Of a stretch of 64,000 bases of DNA, positions 17,414-27,140 are shown piece by piece (positions within the stretch are counted from its first letter, which is position 1; every line of letters begins with the position of its first letter). The notes below the pieces were generated by a model, which saw only the letters and a list, made by a program, of their open reading frames with translations, was not told where the DNA came from and searched no databases. This DNA comes from Streptomyces sp. NBC_01465. Its GTDB lineage: Bacteria > Actinomycetota > Actinomycetes > Streptomycetales > Streptomycetaceae. The stretch lies in the NCBI RefSeq assembly GCF_036227325.1, contig NZ_CP109467.1, forward strand, positions 7,006,001 through 7,070,000. The letters are read 5' to 3'. The position numbers were made by a program, and so were the translations under genes.

Positions 17414-19401
17414 CCGCGAGCTCGGGCAGCGCGGGCTGGTACCTGCGGCGCCTGACCCGGATGGGGCCGCAGGAGATCGCGGGCCGCGTCGGCGACACGG
17501 TGCGCCGGCGGCGGTGGCGGTCGGCGCCGCCCGAGTGCCCGGCCGTGACCGGCGCCCGGTTCACCGCCGTACTGCCCGAAGGGGCGGTCGACGCCGTGTC
17601 CCCCGACGCGGCGAAACTCCTTCTCGCCGCGGCGGACCGCCTGATGTACGGGCGCGCCGAGTACTTCGGCGTGCTCCGCGACGACCTGTCCGAACCGGAC
17701 TGGTGGTACGACCCGAAGACTGGGCGCCGGGCCGCGGACGGCTATGCCTTCGATGTGCCGTACCGGGACGAGAACACGGTCGGGGACATCAAGCAGATCT
17801 GGGAGCTCTCCCGCCACCAGCACCTCACCCAGCTCGCCGCCGCCTACGCGCTCACCGGGAACGAGCGGTACGCCGAGCGCGTCGCCGAGCACCTGTCCTC
17901 GTGGTGGGAGACCAACCCGCCGCTGCGCGGGGTGCACTGGGTCAGCGGCATCGAGCTGGGCATCCGGCTGCTGTCCTGGGTGTGGGTCCGCAGGCTGCTC
18001 GACGGCTGGCAGGGCGCGGCCACCCTGTTCGAGGACAACCCGACGGCCGTGCAGCAGATCTGGTACCACCAGCGCTGGCTGGCCGCCTTCCCCAGCCGGG
18101 GTTCGTCGGCGAACAACCATGTGATCGCCGAGGCGGCGGGGCAGTTCGCGGCGGCCTGCGCGTTCGACTGGTTCGACTCCTCGGCACGCTGGCGGGACGA
18201 CGCGCTGCGCTCCCTGGAGCGGCACCTGCGCTCCAACACCTTCCCCTCGGGACTCAACCGCGAACTGGCCACCGAGTACCACGGACTCGTCCTCGAGCTC
18301 GGTCTGGCGGCGCTGGCCGAGGCGGACGCCGCGGGCGTACCGGTCCCGGCGACCGTCCGCCGCGTACTGCTGCGGATGACCGACGCGCTCGCGGCCGTCG
18401 TGGACAACCGGCTGCGGCCGCCGCGTCAGGGTGACGCGGACGACGGTCACGGTCTGGTCCTGGACGGGGCGGGATGCGACCGCTGGGCCTCGCTCCTCGC
18501 CACCGGGGACGCCGTGTTCGGGCGGCTCGACTGGTGGCCGGAGGTGACCGGCGCCGACGTACGCACTCCGCTGCTCGCCGCGCTGATCAAGCCCGCCCAG
18601 GCTGCAGCGAGCCGCCCGGCGACCCGGCCGGCGCACTTCGCCGACGCGGGGCTCACCATCCTGCGCGGCCCCGGCGAGATCTGGTGCCGCTGCGACGGCG
18701 GGCCGCACGGCTTCCTGTCCATCGCCGCGCACGCACACGCCGACGCGCTGTCCGTGGAGGTACGGCACGACGGGGTCGACGTGCTGGCCGACCCGGGGAC
18801 GTACTGCTATCACGGGCAGCCCGCATGGCGGCAGTACTTCCGCTCGACCCTCGGCCACAACACCCTGCGCCTCGGGGGCGCCGACCAGTCCGTCTCCGGC
18901 GGCCCCTTCCTGTGGACCCGGCAGGCCAGGACCCGCGTCCTGACCGCCGACCCGACCGGCGTACCCGTGGCCCGCTGGTGCGCCGAGCACGACGGCTACC
19001 GGCCCGCCGTGCACCGACGTAGGGTCGAACTGGCCGCCACCAGCAGGGAGTTGACGATCTTCGACGAGGTGCGCGGCACGGGCGGGGAAGTGACGCTGGC
19101 GTTCCACCTCGGCCCGGAGATCGCCGCGGACCTGGTGGGGGGCCGGGCACAGCTCACCTGGATCAAGGACGGAGAGGGGCGCTCCGCGGTCCTCGACCTG
19201 CCGGAGCAACTGGCCTGGCGGGCACACCGCGGCGAGAGCGAACCTTCCCCAAGCTCTTCGAGCAGGGGATACCCCATGCTCGGCTGGTACTCCGCCGGAT
19301 TCGGGCGCAAGGAGCCCACCACCACGCTGGTCGGCACCGGTGACACCAACGGCGTCGCGGCGGCGGGGGAGTTCACCACCGTACTCAGGTTCCAAGGCTA
19401 G
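17410..19401 (+). CDS. Heparinase II/III family protein (alginate-lyase-like)
   Basis: 663 residues. An alpha-toroid N-terminal half contains the conserved SSANNHVIAE (about 235) and NRELATEYHGLVLE (about 277) motifs, where Asn, His and Tyr are catalytic in family lyases. The C-terminal heparinase II/III beta-sandwich carries the metal-region SIAAHAHADALSVE (about 437) and DPGTYCYHG. Family members cleave uronate polymers by beta elimination. No signal peptide is evident, so it may act in the cytoplasm or be exported another way. In a biosynthetic locus it may edit or recycle the polymer. The ATGA overlap links it to the bi-domain oxidoreductase. Confidence 0.85.
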   Translation: MTASSGSAGWYLRRLTRMGPQEIAGRVGDTVRRRRWRSAPPECPAVTGARFTAVLPEGAVDAVSPDAAKLLLAAADRLMYGRAEYFGVLRDDLSEPDWWYDPKTGRRAADGYAFDVPYRDENTVGDIKQIWELSRHQHLTQLAAAYALTGNERYAERVAEHLSSWWETNPPLRGVHWVSGIELGIRLLSWVWVRRLLDGWQGAATLFEDNPTAVQQIWYHQRWLAAFPSRGSSANNHVIAEAAGQFAAACAFDWFDSSARWRDDALRSLERHLRSNTFPSGLNRELATEYHGLVLELGLAALAEADAAGVPVPATVRRVLLRMTDALAAVVDNRLRPPRQGDADDGHGLVLDGAGCDRWASLLATGDAVFGRLDWWPEVTGADVRTPLLAALIKPAQAAASRPATRPAHFADAGLTILRGPGEIWCRCDGGPHGFLSIAAHAHADALSVEVRHDGVDVLADPGTYCYHGQPAWRQYFRSTLGHNTLRLGGADQSVSGGPFLWTRQARTRVLTADPTGVPVARWCAEHDGYRPAVHRRRVELAATSRELTIFDEVRGTGGEVTLAFHLGPEIAADLVGGRAQLTWIKDGEGRSAVLDLPEQLAWRAHRGESEPSPSSSSRGYPMLGWYSAGFGRKEPTTTLVGTGDTNGVAAAGEFTTVLRFQG

Positions 19402-19411
19402 GGGCACGGAC

Positions 19412-20971
19412 GTGAGGTTCAGGAGACGGCACTGGGCGTCGGCGGTGGCACCGCTGGCGCTGGTCCTGCTGGGAGCGTCCGGCTGTGACAGCACGGCGGG
19501 CGGCGCATCGGGCAGTACGTCGGACGCCGGGCAGAAGCCTGCCGCCAAGGCGACCGCCACGCCGTCGGCCGCGCCCGAGGCCCGGATGTGCGCCAAGCCG
19601 GCGGCCGGTCCCGAGAAGGCCCCGGCCGGCGCGGTCACCGTCGACCCCGGGGTCGTCGGCGACCTGGCGGCGAAGACGAAGAACAGCCCGCCGCACACCA
19701 CGTTCTGGCTGCGGCCCGGCACGCACAGGCTCGACCCGGACCGCTTCGCACAGGTCGTCCCCAAGGACGGGGACCGCTACCTCGGTGCGCCGGGTGCGGT
19801 GCTCGACGGCCGGAAGAAGAACCAGTACGCGTTCGCCGGCAGCGCCCGCGACGTCACCATCGGCTTCCTGACGGTGGAGGGTTTCGTGGCGCCGCAGGAC
19901 GAGGGCGTGGTCAACCACGACTCGGCCGACGGGTGGGTGATCGAGCACATGACGATCCAGAACAACTCCGGCGCCGCTCTGATGGCCGGCGCCCGCCAGC
20001 AGGTCCGCGCCAACTGCCTGCGCGACAACGGCCAGTACGGCATGAACGCCTACAAGGGCAACGGCCGTATCACCGGTCTGGTGGTCGAGCGCAACGAGAT
20101 CACCGGCAACAACACCGGCGACTGGGAGCGGCGGCGCGAAGGCTGCGGCTGCACGGGCGGCATCAAGTTCTGGGACGTCGACGGCGCCGACATCCGCGGC
20201 AACTGGGTGCACGACAACCGCGGCACCGGGCTGTGGGCGGACACCAACAACAACGACTTCCGCATCGAGAACAACATCATCGAGACCAACGACGGTGCCG
20301 CGCTGATCTACGAGACCAGCTACAACGCGGTCATCAGGAACAACACGATCCGGCGCAACAACTGGGTCGAGGGCCGCAAGGAGGCCAAGGCCGGCGACAA
20401 CTTCCCGTACGCGACCGTCTACATCTCCGAGTCCGGCGGCGAACCACGGGTCAAGGCCCGCACCGACAAGATCGAGATCTATGGGAACACGCTGACCGAC
20501 AACTGGTCGGGGATCACCCTGTGGGAGAACGCAGACCGCTTCTGCAACAGCCCGGCCAACACCTCGTCCGGCGACTGCACGAAGCTGGTGAAGAAGACCG
20601 GAACCTGCGCGAAACCGGCGATCGCCAAGCCACCGCTCTACGCCGACTGCCGCTGGAAGACCCAGCGGGTCGACATCCACGACAACCGTTTCCTGCTGGA
20701 CAAGGCCGTCCTCAAGTGCACGGAGAAGTGCGACCGGATGGGGCTCCTCGCCAACTACGGCACCTATCCCAACTGGTCGCCGTACCACGGCGAGAAGGTG
20801 GCCGAAGCGATCACCCACGACCAGGACAACCGCTGGCACGACAACGTCTACCGCGGACCGTGGCAGTTCGTCGTCCAGGACCAGAGCCATGTGATCGACT
20901 TCGCGCAGTGGCAGGGGGCGAGCTACCGGCAGGACGCGGGCAGCACCCTCGGCCCACGGGCCGGTGGTTGA
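19412..20971 (+). CDS. Right-handed parallel beta-helix lipoprotein
   Basis: 519 residues. A signal sequence with Arg-rich head (RFRRRH) and a hydrophobic core ends in the lipobox ASGC, so it is probably a lipid-anchored outer-surface protein. A Ser/Ala/Lys-rich linker follows, then PbH1-type repeats rich in Asn ladders (NNTGDWERR, NNNDFRIENNIIETND, NNTIRRNNW). Cysteines in the second half suggest disulfides. The fold occurs in polysaccharide lyases and C5-epimerases such as AlgG, but no catalytic set can be assigned. GTG 19412 is chosen because it starts exactly at the signal peptide. A longer frame from 19340 is out of keeping. Confidence 0.75.
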   Translation: MRFRRRHWASAVAPLALVLLGASGCDSTAGGASGSTSDAGQKPAAKATATPSAAPEARMCAKPAAGPEKAPAGAVTVDPGVVGDLAAKTKNSPPHTTFWLRPGTHRLDPDRFAQVVPKDGDRYLGAPGAVLDGRKKNQYAFAGSARDVTIGFLTVEGFVAPQDEGVVNHDSADGWVIEHMTIQNNSGAALMAGARQQVRANCLRDNGQYGMNAYKGNGRITGLVVERNEITGNNTGDWERRREGCGCTGGIKFWDVDGADIRGNWVHDNRGTGLWADTNNNDFRIENNIIETNDGAALIYETSYNAVIRNNTIRRNNWVEGRKEAKAGDNFPYATVYISESGGEPRVKARTDKIEIYGNTLTDNWSGITLWENADRFCNSPANTSSGDCTKLVKKTGTCAKPAIAKPPLYADCRWKTQRVDIHDNRFLLDKAVLKCTEKCDRMGLLANYGTYPNWSPYHGEKVAEAITHDQDNRWHDNVYRGPWQFVVQDQSHVIDFAQWQGASYRQDAGSTLGPRAGG

Positions 20972-22202
20972 GATGACGGCACAGCTCGAGGCCGCACCGC
21001 GTACCACCGTCGAACCGAAACTCGTCGCGGCCGTCTGGGGTCTGCTCATCCTCAACACCCTCGGTTCCACCGGGGCGGTGACCGTCGTCCCGCTGCCCCG
21101 CTCGCTCATCCAGATGGTCACCATGGGCTCGCTCGTCGCCGCGTTCGCGCTCGCGCTCGCGGTCAACCTCCGGCTGCGCATCCGCGCCAGCGCCTACGTC
21201 CTGCTGCTCACCCTGCTCCTGGTGCCGAGCGTGATCTCCAGTGCCCATCTGGAGGCCGGGTTCGGCGCGCTGTTCCGCTGCGGCAGGCTGGCTCTCTTCG
21301 TCGGCACACTGTGGCTGCTCAGCCGCTGGTGGGACGGCGGACTGACGTTCGTACGCCACCACATCCGCATGTACTTCGCCGTGCTCGCGACGGTGGCCGC
21401 GGGCCTGGTGATCTCACCGGGCACGGCGCTTCCCGGCCTCTACGGCGGGCGGCTCGTCGGCGCGCTGTGGCCGCTCACCCCGCCGCAGATCGGCCAGTAC
21501 GCCGCAGTGATCATCGGGCTGACCGCGCTGCTCCTGCTCGGCCGGCAGACCGACCGGGCCAGTGCCGCGGTGGTCATCGTGCCGTCGCTGGTCCTGCTCG
21601 CGCTGACCCACACCCGTACCGCCACGCTCGGGATGATCATCGGCCTGGTCGTGGCGATCGGTTCGCTCCTCCTGACCAGCGCCTCGGCCCGCCGCTTCTT
21701 CACCTGGACGGTGGTGTGCGCCACGGTGGCCGCGGTGGGGTTCGCCTCGGCGCTGCAGGCGTGGTTCCTGCGGGGACAGACCCAGGAGAACTTCTCCAAC
21801 CTCACCGGCCGGGCCAAGGTCTGGGACGCCCTGCTGGCCGCGCCCCGTACGACCTCGGAGCAGCTCTTCGGCGTGGGCCTGGGCGACAAGTCGTTCGGCG
21901 GACTGCCCATCGACAACAGCTGGCTGGCCGTCTACAACGAACAGGGCATGATCGGCGTCGTCATCGTCGCGGTGATCTTCGTCGTCCTCGCCGGTGTCGC
22001 ACTGCTGCGGCCGCCGTCGGTCCAGCGCGCCTGCGCGATCTTCCTGATCACCTACTGCGGGATCGCGTCGTACACCGAGGCCGGCCTCGGCGACGCCTCC
22101 CCGTATCTGCTCCATCTGGCCCTGGCCGCCTCGCTGTTGGCGACGCCCGCGCCGCCCCTGCCGGAGATCCCGGGACGGTTCCTCGGATCGGAGGTGCGTT
22201 GA
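20964..22202 (+). CDS. O-antigen ligase/polymerase (Wzy-like) membrane protein
   Basis: 412 residues, mostly hydrophobic with about ten to eleven membrane segments. The Wzy_C-like region has LTHTRTATLGMIIGL (about 215) and, in the large extracytoplasmic loop, the segment GRAKVWDALLAAPRT...GVGLGDKS...DNSWLAVYNEQGMIG typical of the O-antigen ligase family. It probably joins lipid-linked repeat units outside the membrane. GTG 20964 overlaps the lipoprotein gene by 8 bases. ATG 20973, just after that stop, is an alternative. Confidence 0.75.
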   Translation: MVEMTAQLEAAPRTTVEPKLVAAVWGLLILNTLGSTGAVTVVPLPRSLIQMVTMGSLVAAFALALAVNLRLRIRASAYVLLLTLLLVPSVISSAHLEAGFGALFRCGRLALFVGTLWLLSRWWDGGLTFVRHHIRMYFAVLATVAAGLVISPGTALPGLYGGRLVGALWPLTPPQIGQYAAVIIGLTALLLLGRQTDRASAAVVIVPSLVLLALTHTRTATLGMIIGLVVAIGSLLLTSASARRFFTWTVVCATVAAVGFASALQAWFLRGQTQENFSNLTGRAKVWDALLAAPRTTSEQLFGVGLGDKSFGGLPIDNSWLAVYNEQGMIGVVIVAVIFVVLAGVALLRPPSVQRACAIFLITYCGIASYTEAGLGDASPYLLHLALAASLLATPAPPLPEIPGRFLGSEVR

Positions 22203-22204
22203 GC

Positions 22205-23425
22205 ATGCACGTCGTCGTGGTGCACAACCGCTACGGCTCGGCGCAGCCGAGCGGCGAGAACAAGGTCGTCGACCAGGAGGCGGAGCTGCTGCGCGCGGCC
22301 GGCCACCGGGTCGAGATGTTCGAGCGGCGCAGTGACGACATCGCCGACATGTCCCTGCTCGGCAAGGTCGCGGTGCCGCTCCTCGTGCCGTGGAATCGGG
22401 CGGTACGCACCGAACTGGCGGCCCGGCTGCGCACCGAGAGGCCCGACGTCGTACACGTCCACAACGTCTTCCCGCTCCTGTCGCCCGCCGTGCTCGCCGC
22501 CTGCGCCGACGCCGGTGTGCCCGTCGTCGCGACGCTGCACAACTACACGCAGGTCTGCGTGCCCGGCACGCTGCAGCGCGACGGCCGCCCCTGTACCGAG
22601 TGCGTCGGCTCCACGCCGCTGCCCGCGGTCCGGCACGGCTGCTACCGCGGCTCCCGGCTCGCGACAGTGCCCCTCGCGGTCAGCCTGTCGGCCAACCGGC
22701 GCCGGTGGTGGTCCGGCGTCCAGCGGTTCCTCTGCATCTCCGCGTCCCAGCGCGACGTCCTCGTGGGGGCCGGGATGCCGGCCGAACGTCTCGCGGTGAA
22801 GCACAACTTCGTCCCGGAGCCGGGGATGCGCCGGGAGGGCGGGGGAGAGCATCTGCTCTATCTCGGCCGGCTCGCCGAGGCCAAGGGCGTACGGCTGCTC
22901 ATGGCCGCCTGGGACGAGATCGCGGCGGGCGGCGGAGTGGGCGTACCGCTCGTGATCGCCGGCACGGGGCCGCTGGAGCAGGAGGTGACCGCCTGGGCGG
23001 CGGGCCGGGACGACGTCCGGTGCATCGGCCTGTGCGACACGGAGCAGAGCCGGGAGGCGATCGCGAGAGCGGTCGCCGTGGTGGCTCCCTCGACGTGGCT
23101 GGAGGCGTTCGGCCTGGTCGTCGTCGAGGCGATGGCCGCGGGGGTCCCGGTCGTCGCCGCCGGACACGGCGCCTTCGTCGAACTCGTCGACGACGGCGTG
23201 ACCGGGCTGCTGCACCGGCCGGGCGACACCGCCTCGCTCGCGTCCTGCCTGCGCCGGATCACGGACGGGCCGGACCGCAACGGGGAGATGGGCCTGGCGG
23301 CCCGGCGCCGTTACGAACAGGGCTTCAGCCCGGCCGTCGGCCTGGAGCGCCTGCTGGAGGAGTACCGCACCGCGATCGCGGGACGGTCGGAACCAATGGG
23401 GGAACGAATCAATGGGGGGCAGTAA
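22205..23425 (+). CDS. Glycosyltransferase family 4
   Basis: 406 residues, GT-B fold. The N-terminal half starts MHVVVVHNRYGSAQPSGENKV and has DVVHVHNVFPLLSPAVL. A cysteine-bearing insert CVPGTLQRDGRPCTEC (about 118-133) is seen in a subgroup of these enzymes. The C-terminal donor half has LLYLGRLAEAKGV, IAGTGPL and the E-x7-E motif in EAFGLVVVEAMAAGVP. ATG 22205 is preferred to TTG 22199 because GGAGG is 10 bases before it. The protein adds an unknown sugar to the repeat unit. Confidence 0.85.
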   Translation: MHVVVVHNRYGSAQPSGENKVVDQEAELLRAAGHRVEMFERRSDDIADMSLLGKVAVPLLVPWNRAVRTELAARLRTERPDVVHVHNVFPLLSPAVLAACADAGVPVVATLHNYTQVCVPGTLQRDGRPCTECVGSTPLPAVRHGCYRGSRLATVPLAVSLSANRRRWWSGVQRFLCISASQRDVLVGAGMPAERLAVKHNFVPEPGMRREGGGEHLLYLGRLAEAKGVRLLMAAWDEIAAGGGVGVPLVIAGTGPLEQEVTAWAAGRDDVRCIGLCDTEQSREAIARAVAVVAPSTWLEAFGLVVVEAMAAGVPVVAAGHGAFVELVDDGVTGLLHRPGDTASLASCLRRITDGPDRNGEMGLAARRRYEQGFSPAVGLERLLEEYRTAIAGRSEPMGERINGGQ

Positions 23426-24676
23426 ATGACACGATGCCGACTGTGCGGCTCGGCGGCGCTGGCCAGCGTCGTCGACCTGGGGGCGACCCCGCCGTGCGAG
23501 AGCTTCCTCGCCGCGGACCAGCTGGACCTGCCGGAGCCGGCGTACCCGCTGCACCTGCGGGTCTGCACGGAGTGCTGGCTGGCGCAGATACCGCCGCTGA
23601 TCACACCGGAGGAGACGTTCAAGGAGTACGCGTACTTCTCCTCCTTCTCCACGTCGTGGGTCGAGCACGCGCGCACCTTCGTCGCCGACGCCACAGCGCG
23701 GGCGGGCCTCGGCTCCGACGCTTTCGTGGTCGAAGTGGCCAGCAACGACGGGTACTTGCTGAAGCACGTGGTGGACCGGGGGATCCGCTGCCTGGGCATC
23801 GAACCGTCGGTCAACGTCGGAGCGGCGGCCCGCGACGCGGGCGTGCCCACGCTCACGGAGTTCCTCAGCCCGGACACGGCAGCGGCCGTCCGCGCCGAAC
23901 ACGGCCCGGCGGACCTGGTCGTGGCCAACAACGTGTACGCGCACATCCCCGACGTGGTCGGGTTCACCCAGGGGCTGCGCGCGCTGGTCGCCGACGACGG
24001 CTGGGTCTCCATCGAGGTGCAGCACCTGCTGACCCTGATCGAGGAGAACCAGTACGACACGATCTACCACGAGCACTTCCAGTACTACACGGTCGCCTCC
24101 GCGATCCGCGCGCTCGCGAGCGGCGGACTGGCCCTCGTGGACGTCGAGTTGCTGCCCACGCACGGCGGCTCCATCCGCCTGTGGGCCCGCCCCGCGGAGG
24201 TCGCCGGCGAGCCGTCGCAGCAGGTGGCCGACGTCCTGGCGAGCGAGAAGGCCGCCGGACTGCAGGAGCTGTCCGGGTACGCCGAGTTCTCCGCCCGCGT
24301 CGCCAAGGTGCGCCGGGATCTGCTGCGGTTCCTCGTCGAGGCGGCCGAGCGCGGCGAGACCGTCGTCGGCTACGGCGCCCCCGGCAAGGGCAACACCCTG
24401 CTCAACCACTGCGGGATCAGGCCCGACCTGCTCGCGTACACCGTCGACCGCAACCCGTACAAGCACGGCAGGTTCACCCCGGGCACACGCATCCCGATCC
24501 TGCCGCCCGAACAGATCGCCGTCGACAAACCGGACTACGTCCTCGTCCTCCCGTGGAACCTGCGGGCCGAACTGGTCGAGCAGCTGTCCTACGTCCACGA
24601 ATGGGGCGGCCGTCTCGTCTTCCCCATTCCGGAACTGAGCATCGTCGAGGCCGTCGCCAAGGAGGTCACAGCATGA
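23426..24676 (+). CDS. SAM-dependent sugar C-methyltransferase
   Basis: 416 residues in the three-part layout of deoxysugar C-methyltransferases (TylC3/NovU type). An N-terminal zinc site uses CRLCG (4-8) and CTEC (about 48). The central methyltransferase domain has EVASNDGYLLKHV (about 103). The C-terminal Rossmann-like domain has VVGYGAPGKGNTLL (about 312). The family methylates a carbon of a nucleotide-linked 4-keto sugar, making branched sugars. It directly abuts the preceding glycosyltransferase gene and overlaps the cytidylyltransferase by 4 bases, placing it in a sugar-nucleotide module. Confidence 0.85.
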   Translation: MTRCRLCGSAALASVVDLGATPPCESFLAADQLDLPEPAYPLHLRVCTECWLAQIPPLITPEETFKEYAYFSSFSTSWVEHARTFVADATARAGLGSDAFVVEVASNDGYLLKHVVDRGIRCLGIEPSVNVGAAARDAGVPTLTEFLSPDTAAAVRAEHGPADLVVANNVYAHIPDVVGFTQGLRALVADDGWVSIEVQHLLTLIEENQYDTIYHEHFQYYTVASAIRALASGGLALVDVELLPTHGGSIRLWARPAEVAGEPSQQVADVLASEKAAGLQELSGYAEFSARVAKVRRDLLRFLVEAAERGETVVGYGAPGKGNTLLNHCGIRPDLLAYTVDRNPYKHGRFTPGTRIPILPPEQIAVDKPDYVLVLPWNLRAELVEQLSYVHEWGGRLVFPIPELSIVEAVAKEVTA

Positions 24677-25467
24677 AGGTCGTACTGTTCTGCGGCGGTT
24701 ACGGAATGCGGATGCGCAGCGGTGCCGCCGACGACGTGCCCAAGCCGATGGCGATGGTCGGTCCCAGGCCGCTGATCTGGCACGTCATGCGCTACTACGC
24801 GCACTTCGGGCACACGGAGTTCATCCTGTGCCTCGGCTACGGGGCGCACCACATCAAGGACTTCTTCCTCAACTACGAGGAGACGACGTCCAACGACTTC
24901 GTGCTGCGCGGCGGGCGCACCGAGCTCCTCTCCACCGACATCTCCGACTGGACGATCACGTTCGCGCAGACCGGCATCGAGTCGCCGATCGGGGAACGGC
25001 TGCGCCGGGTGCGCCACCACCTGGACGGCGACGAGATGTTCCTCGCCAACTACGCCGACGTCCTCACCGACGCCCCGCTGCCGGAGATGATCGAGAAGTT
25101 CACCCAGCGCGACGCCGGGGCGTCGATGATGGTCGTACCGCCCCAATCCTCTTTCCACTGCGTGGAGTTGGGCGAGGACGGCCTGGTCGGCGGCATCACC
25201 GCGGTGAGCGAACTGCCCCTGTGGGAGAACGGCGGCTACTTCGTGCTCCGCCAGGAAGTCTTCGACCACATACCGGAGAACGGCGACCTGGTCGCCGACG
25301 GATGCGCCCAACTGGCCAAGCAGGGACGGCTGGTGGCGCATCAGCACCGCGGCTTCTGGAAGCCGACCGACACCGTCAAGGAGCGGGCCGCACTGGACGC
25401 CGCCTACGCGCACGGCGACCGCCCCTGGGCCGTGTGGGAACGCGACGGCGTCGGGGTGCGCGGATGA
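24673..25467 (+). CDS. Glucose-1-phosphate cytidylyltransferase-like nucleotidyltransferase
   Basis: 264 residues of the sugar-nucleotidyltransferase family. The nucleotide loop FCGGYGMRMR (6-15) and PKPMAMVGPRPLIWHVM are followed by LCLGYGAHHIKDFFLNYEE, which is close to RfbF-type CDP-glucose synthases, with FLANYADVLTD supplying the metal Asp. Expected reaction: sugar-1-phosphate plus CTP to CDP-sugar. The first loop is unusual (CGGYGMRM rather than AGGLGTRL), so the substrate is uncertain. ATG 24673 has GGAGG upstream and overlaps the methyltransferase stop. Confidence 0.8.
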   Translation: MKVVLFCGGYGMRMRSGAADDVPKPMAMVGPRPLIWHVMRYYAHFGHTEFILCLGYGAHHIKDFFLNYEETTSNDFVLRGGRTELLSTDISDWTITFAQTGIESPIGERLRRVRHHLDGDEMFLANYADVLTDAPLPEMIEKFTQRDAGASMMVVPPQSSFHCVELGEDGLVGGITAVSELPLWENGGYFVLRQEVFDHIPENGDLVADGCAQLAKQGRLVAHQHRGFWKPTDTVKERAALDAAYAHGDRPWAVWERDGVGVRG

Positions 25468-26111
25468 TCCGGCTCGGAGGCGGGCCCCTGGAGAAGATCG
25501 TCGCGGTGGGCGCGCACTGCGACGACATCGCCATCGGCGCCGGAGGCACCCTGCTCGCGCTGTGCCGTGCCCGGCCGGGCATCCGCGTCGACGCGCTGGT
25601 GCTCTCCGGCGGTGGCACCGACCGCGAGCAGGAGGAACAGGCCGCGCTCGCCGCCTTCTGCCCGGGCGCCGACCTGCGCCTCACCGTGGACAAGATGCCC
25701 GACGGCCGGCTGCCCTCCCACTGGGAGGAGGCCAAGGCCGCGGTCGAGGAGCTGCGCGAGCGGACCGATCCGGACCTGGTCCTCGCGCCGCGCACCGACG
25801 ACGCGCACCAGGACCACCGGGGCCTCGCCCAGCTGATCCCCACGGCCTTCCGCGACCACCTCGTACTCGGCTACGAGATCGTCAAGTGGGACGGCGACCT
25901 CGGCCGGCCGACCGCGTACCAGCCGCTGTCGGAGGAGATCGCCGAGGAGAAGGTACGGCTGCTGCAGGAGCACTACCCCTCGCAGCGGCACCGGCCCTGG
26001 TACGACCGGGAGGCCTTCCTCGGCCTCGCCCGGATCCGCGGAATCGAATGCCACGCGCGCTACGCCGAGGCGTTCGACGTCACCAAATGCACGCTGAACC
26101 TGGGGGATTGA
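25464..26111 (+). CDS. PIG-L family deacetylase
   Basis: 215 residues. The zinc site is AHCDDIAIGAGGTL (about 15-28, HxDD) and DDAHQDHRGL (about 112, second zinc histidine), the pattern of GlcNAc-PI/MshB-type de-N-acetylases. Here it probably removes an acetyl from an amino sugar or nucleotide sugar in the cytoplasm, as there is no signal peptide. It overlaps the cytidylyltransferase by 4 bases and precedes the SDR by 3 bases, so it belongs to the same module. Confidence 0.85.
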   Translation: MIRLGGGPLEKIVAVGAHCDDIAIGAGGTLLALCRARPGIRVDALVLSGGGTDREQEEQAALAAFCPGADLRLTVDKMPDGRLPSHWEEAKAAVEELRERTDPDLVLAPRTDDAHQDHRGLAQLIPTAFRDHLVLGYEIVKWDGDLGRPTAYQPLSEEIAEEKVRLLQEHYPSQRHRPWYDREAFLGLARIRGIECHARYAEAFDVTKCTLNLGD

Positions 26112-26114
26112 ACT

Positions 26115-27140
26115 GTGCGCGTACTACTGACCGGACACCAGGGCTACCTGGGCACCGTGATGGCTCCGGTCCTCGCCGCCGCCGGACACGACGTCGTCGG
26201 CCTCGACGCGGGCCTGTTCGCCGACTGCGTCCTCGGCCACGCACCCGCCGACCCGCCCGGACACCGGGTCGACCTGCGCGACATCACCGCCGAGCACGTC
26301 GCCGGGGTGGACGCCGTCATCCACCTGGCCGCGCTCTCCAACGACCCGCTCGGCTCACTGGCGCCCGAACTCACCTACGACATCAACCACCACGCCTCCG
26401 TACGCCTCGCCTGGCTGGCCCGCGACGCCGGAGTGCGGCGCTTCCTGTACGCGTCGACCTGCTCGGTGTACGGAGCCGCCGGCGGCTCCGGTCTGGTCAC
26501 CGAGGACGCCCCGCTGCGCCCGGTGACGCCGTACGCGGAGTCCAAGGTGCGGGTCGAGGACGACCTCCACGCGCTCGCCGACGACGACTTCACCCCGGTG
26601 TTCATGCGCAACGCCACCGCCTTCGGCTACTCGCCCCGGCTGCGCGCCGACATCGTGCTGAACAACCTGGTGGGCCACGCACTGCTGTCCGGCGAGGTCC
26701 TGGTGCTCTCCGACGGCACCCCCTGGCGCCCGCTGGTGCACGCCGCCGACATCGCACGGGCCTTCACGGCCGCCCTGACCGCACCCCGCGAGGCGGTGCA
26801 CGACCGGGCGTTCAACATCGGCAGCGAGATCAACAACGTCACGGTCGCCGAGATCGCCGAGCAGGTCGCCGAGGCGGTGTCCGGCGCGAAGGTGGTGATC
26901 ACCGGCGAGAACGGCGCCGATCCGCGCTCCTACCGGGTGGACTTCGCACGGTTCCGCGCCGCGATCCCCGGCTTCGACTGCGAGTGGTCGGTGAAGCGGG
27001 GTGCGCTCGAACTCGCCGACGCCTACCGGAAGTTCGACCTGACCAAGGAGGACTTCGAGCAGCGCTTCACCCGCCTCGCTGTGCTGCGCGCGGCGTCCGA
27101 GGCGGGCACCGTCGACGACACCCTGCGGCGGCGTGCATGA
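26115..27140 (+). CDS. NAD-dependent sugar epimerase/dehydratase (extended SDR)
   Basis: 341 residues. The Rossmann motif is GHQGYLG (7-13), a signature segment HLAALSNDPLG lies at about 74-84, and the catalytic Ser and YxxxK (STCSVYG, YAESK) at about 115-144. Extended SDRs of this type epimerise or dehydrate nucleotide-linked sugars. The exact reaction is unknown. If the neighbouring enzyme makes a CDP-sugar, this is the likely next step. GTG 26115 begins right at the first beta strand. It overlaps the DUF4910 gene by 4 bases. Confidence 0.85.
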   Translation: MRVLLTGHQGYLGTVMAPVLAAAGHDVVGLDAGLFADCVLGHAPADPPGHRVDLRDITAEHVAGVDAVIHLAALSNDPLGSLAPELTYDINHHASVRLAWLARDAGVRRFLYASTCSVYGAAGGSGLVTEDAPLRPVTPYAESKVRVEDDLHALADDDFTPVFMRNATAFGYSPRLRADIVLNNLVGHALLSGEVLVLSDGTPWRPLVHAADIARAFTAALTAPREAVHDRAFNIGSEINNVTVAEIAEQVAEAVSGAKVVITGENGADPRSYRVDFARFRAAIPGFDCEWSVKRGALELADAYRKFDLTKEDFEQRFTRLAVLRAASEAGTVDDTLRRRA

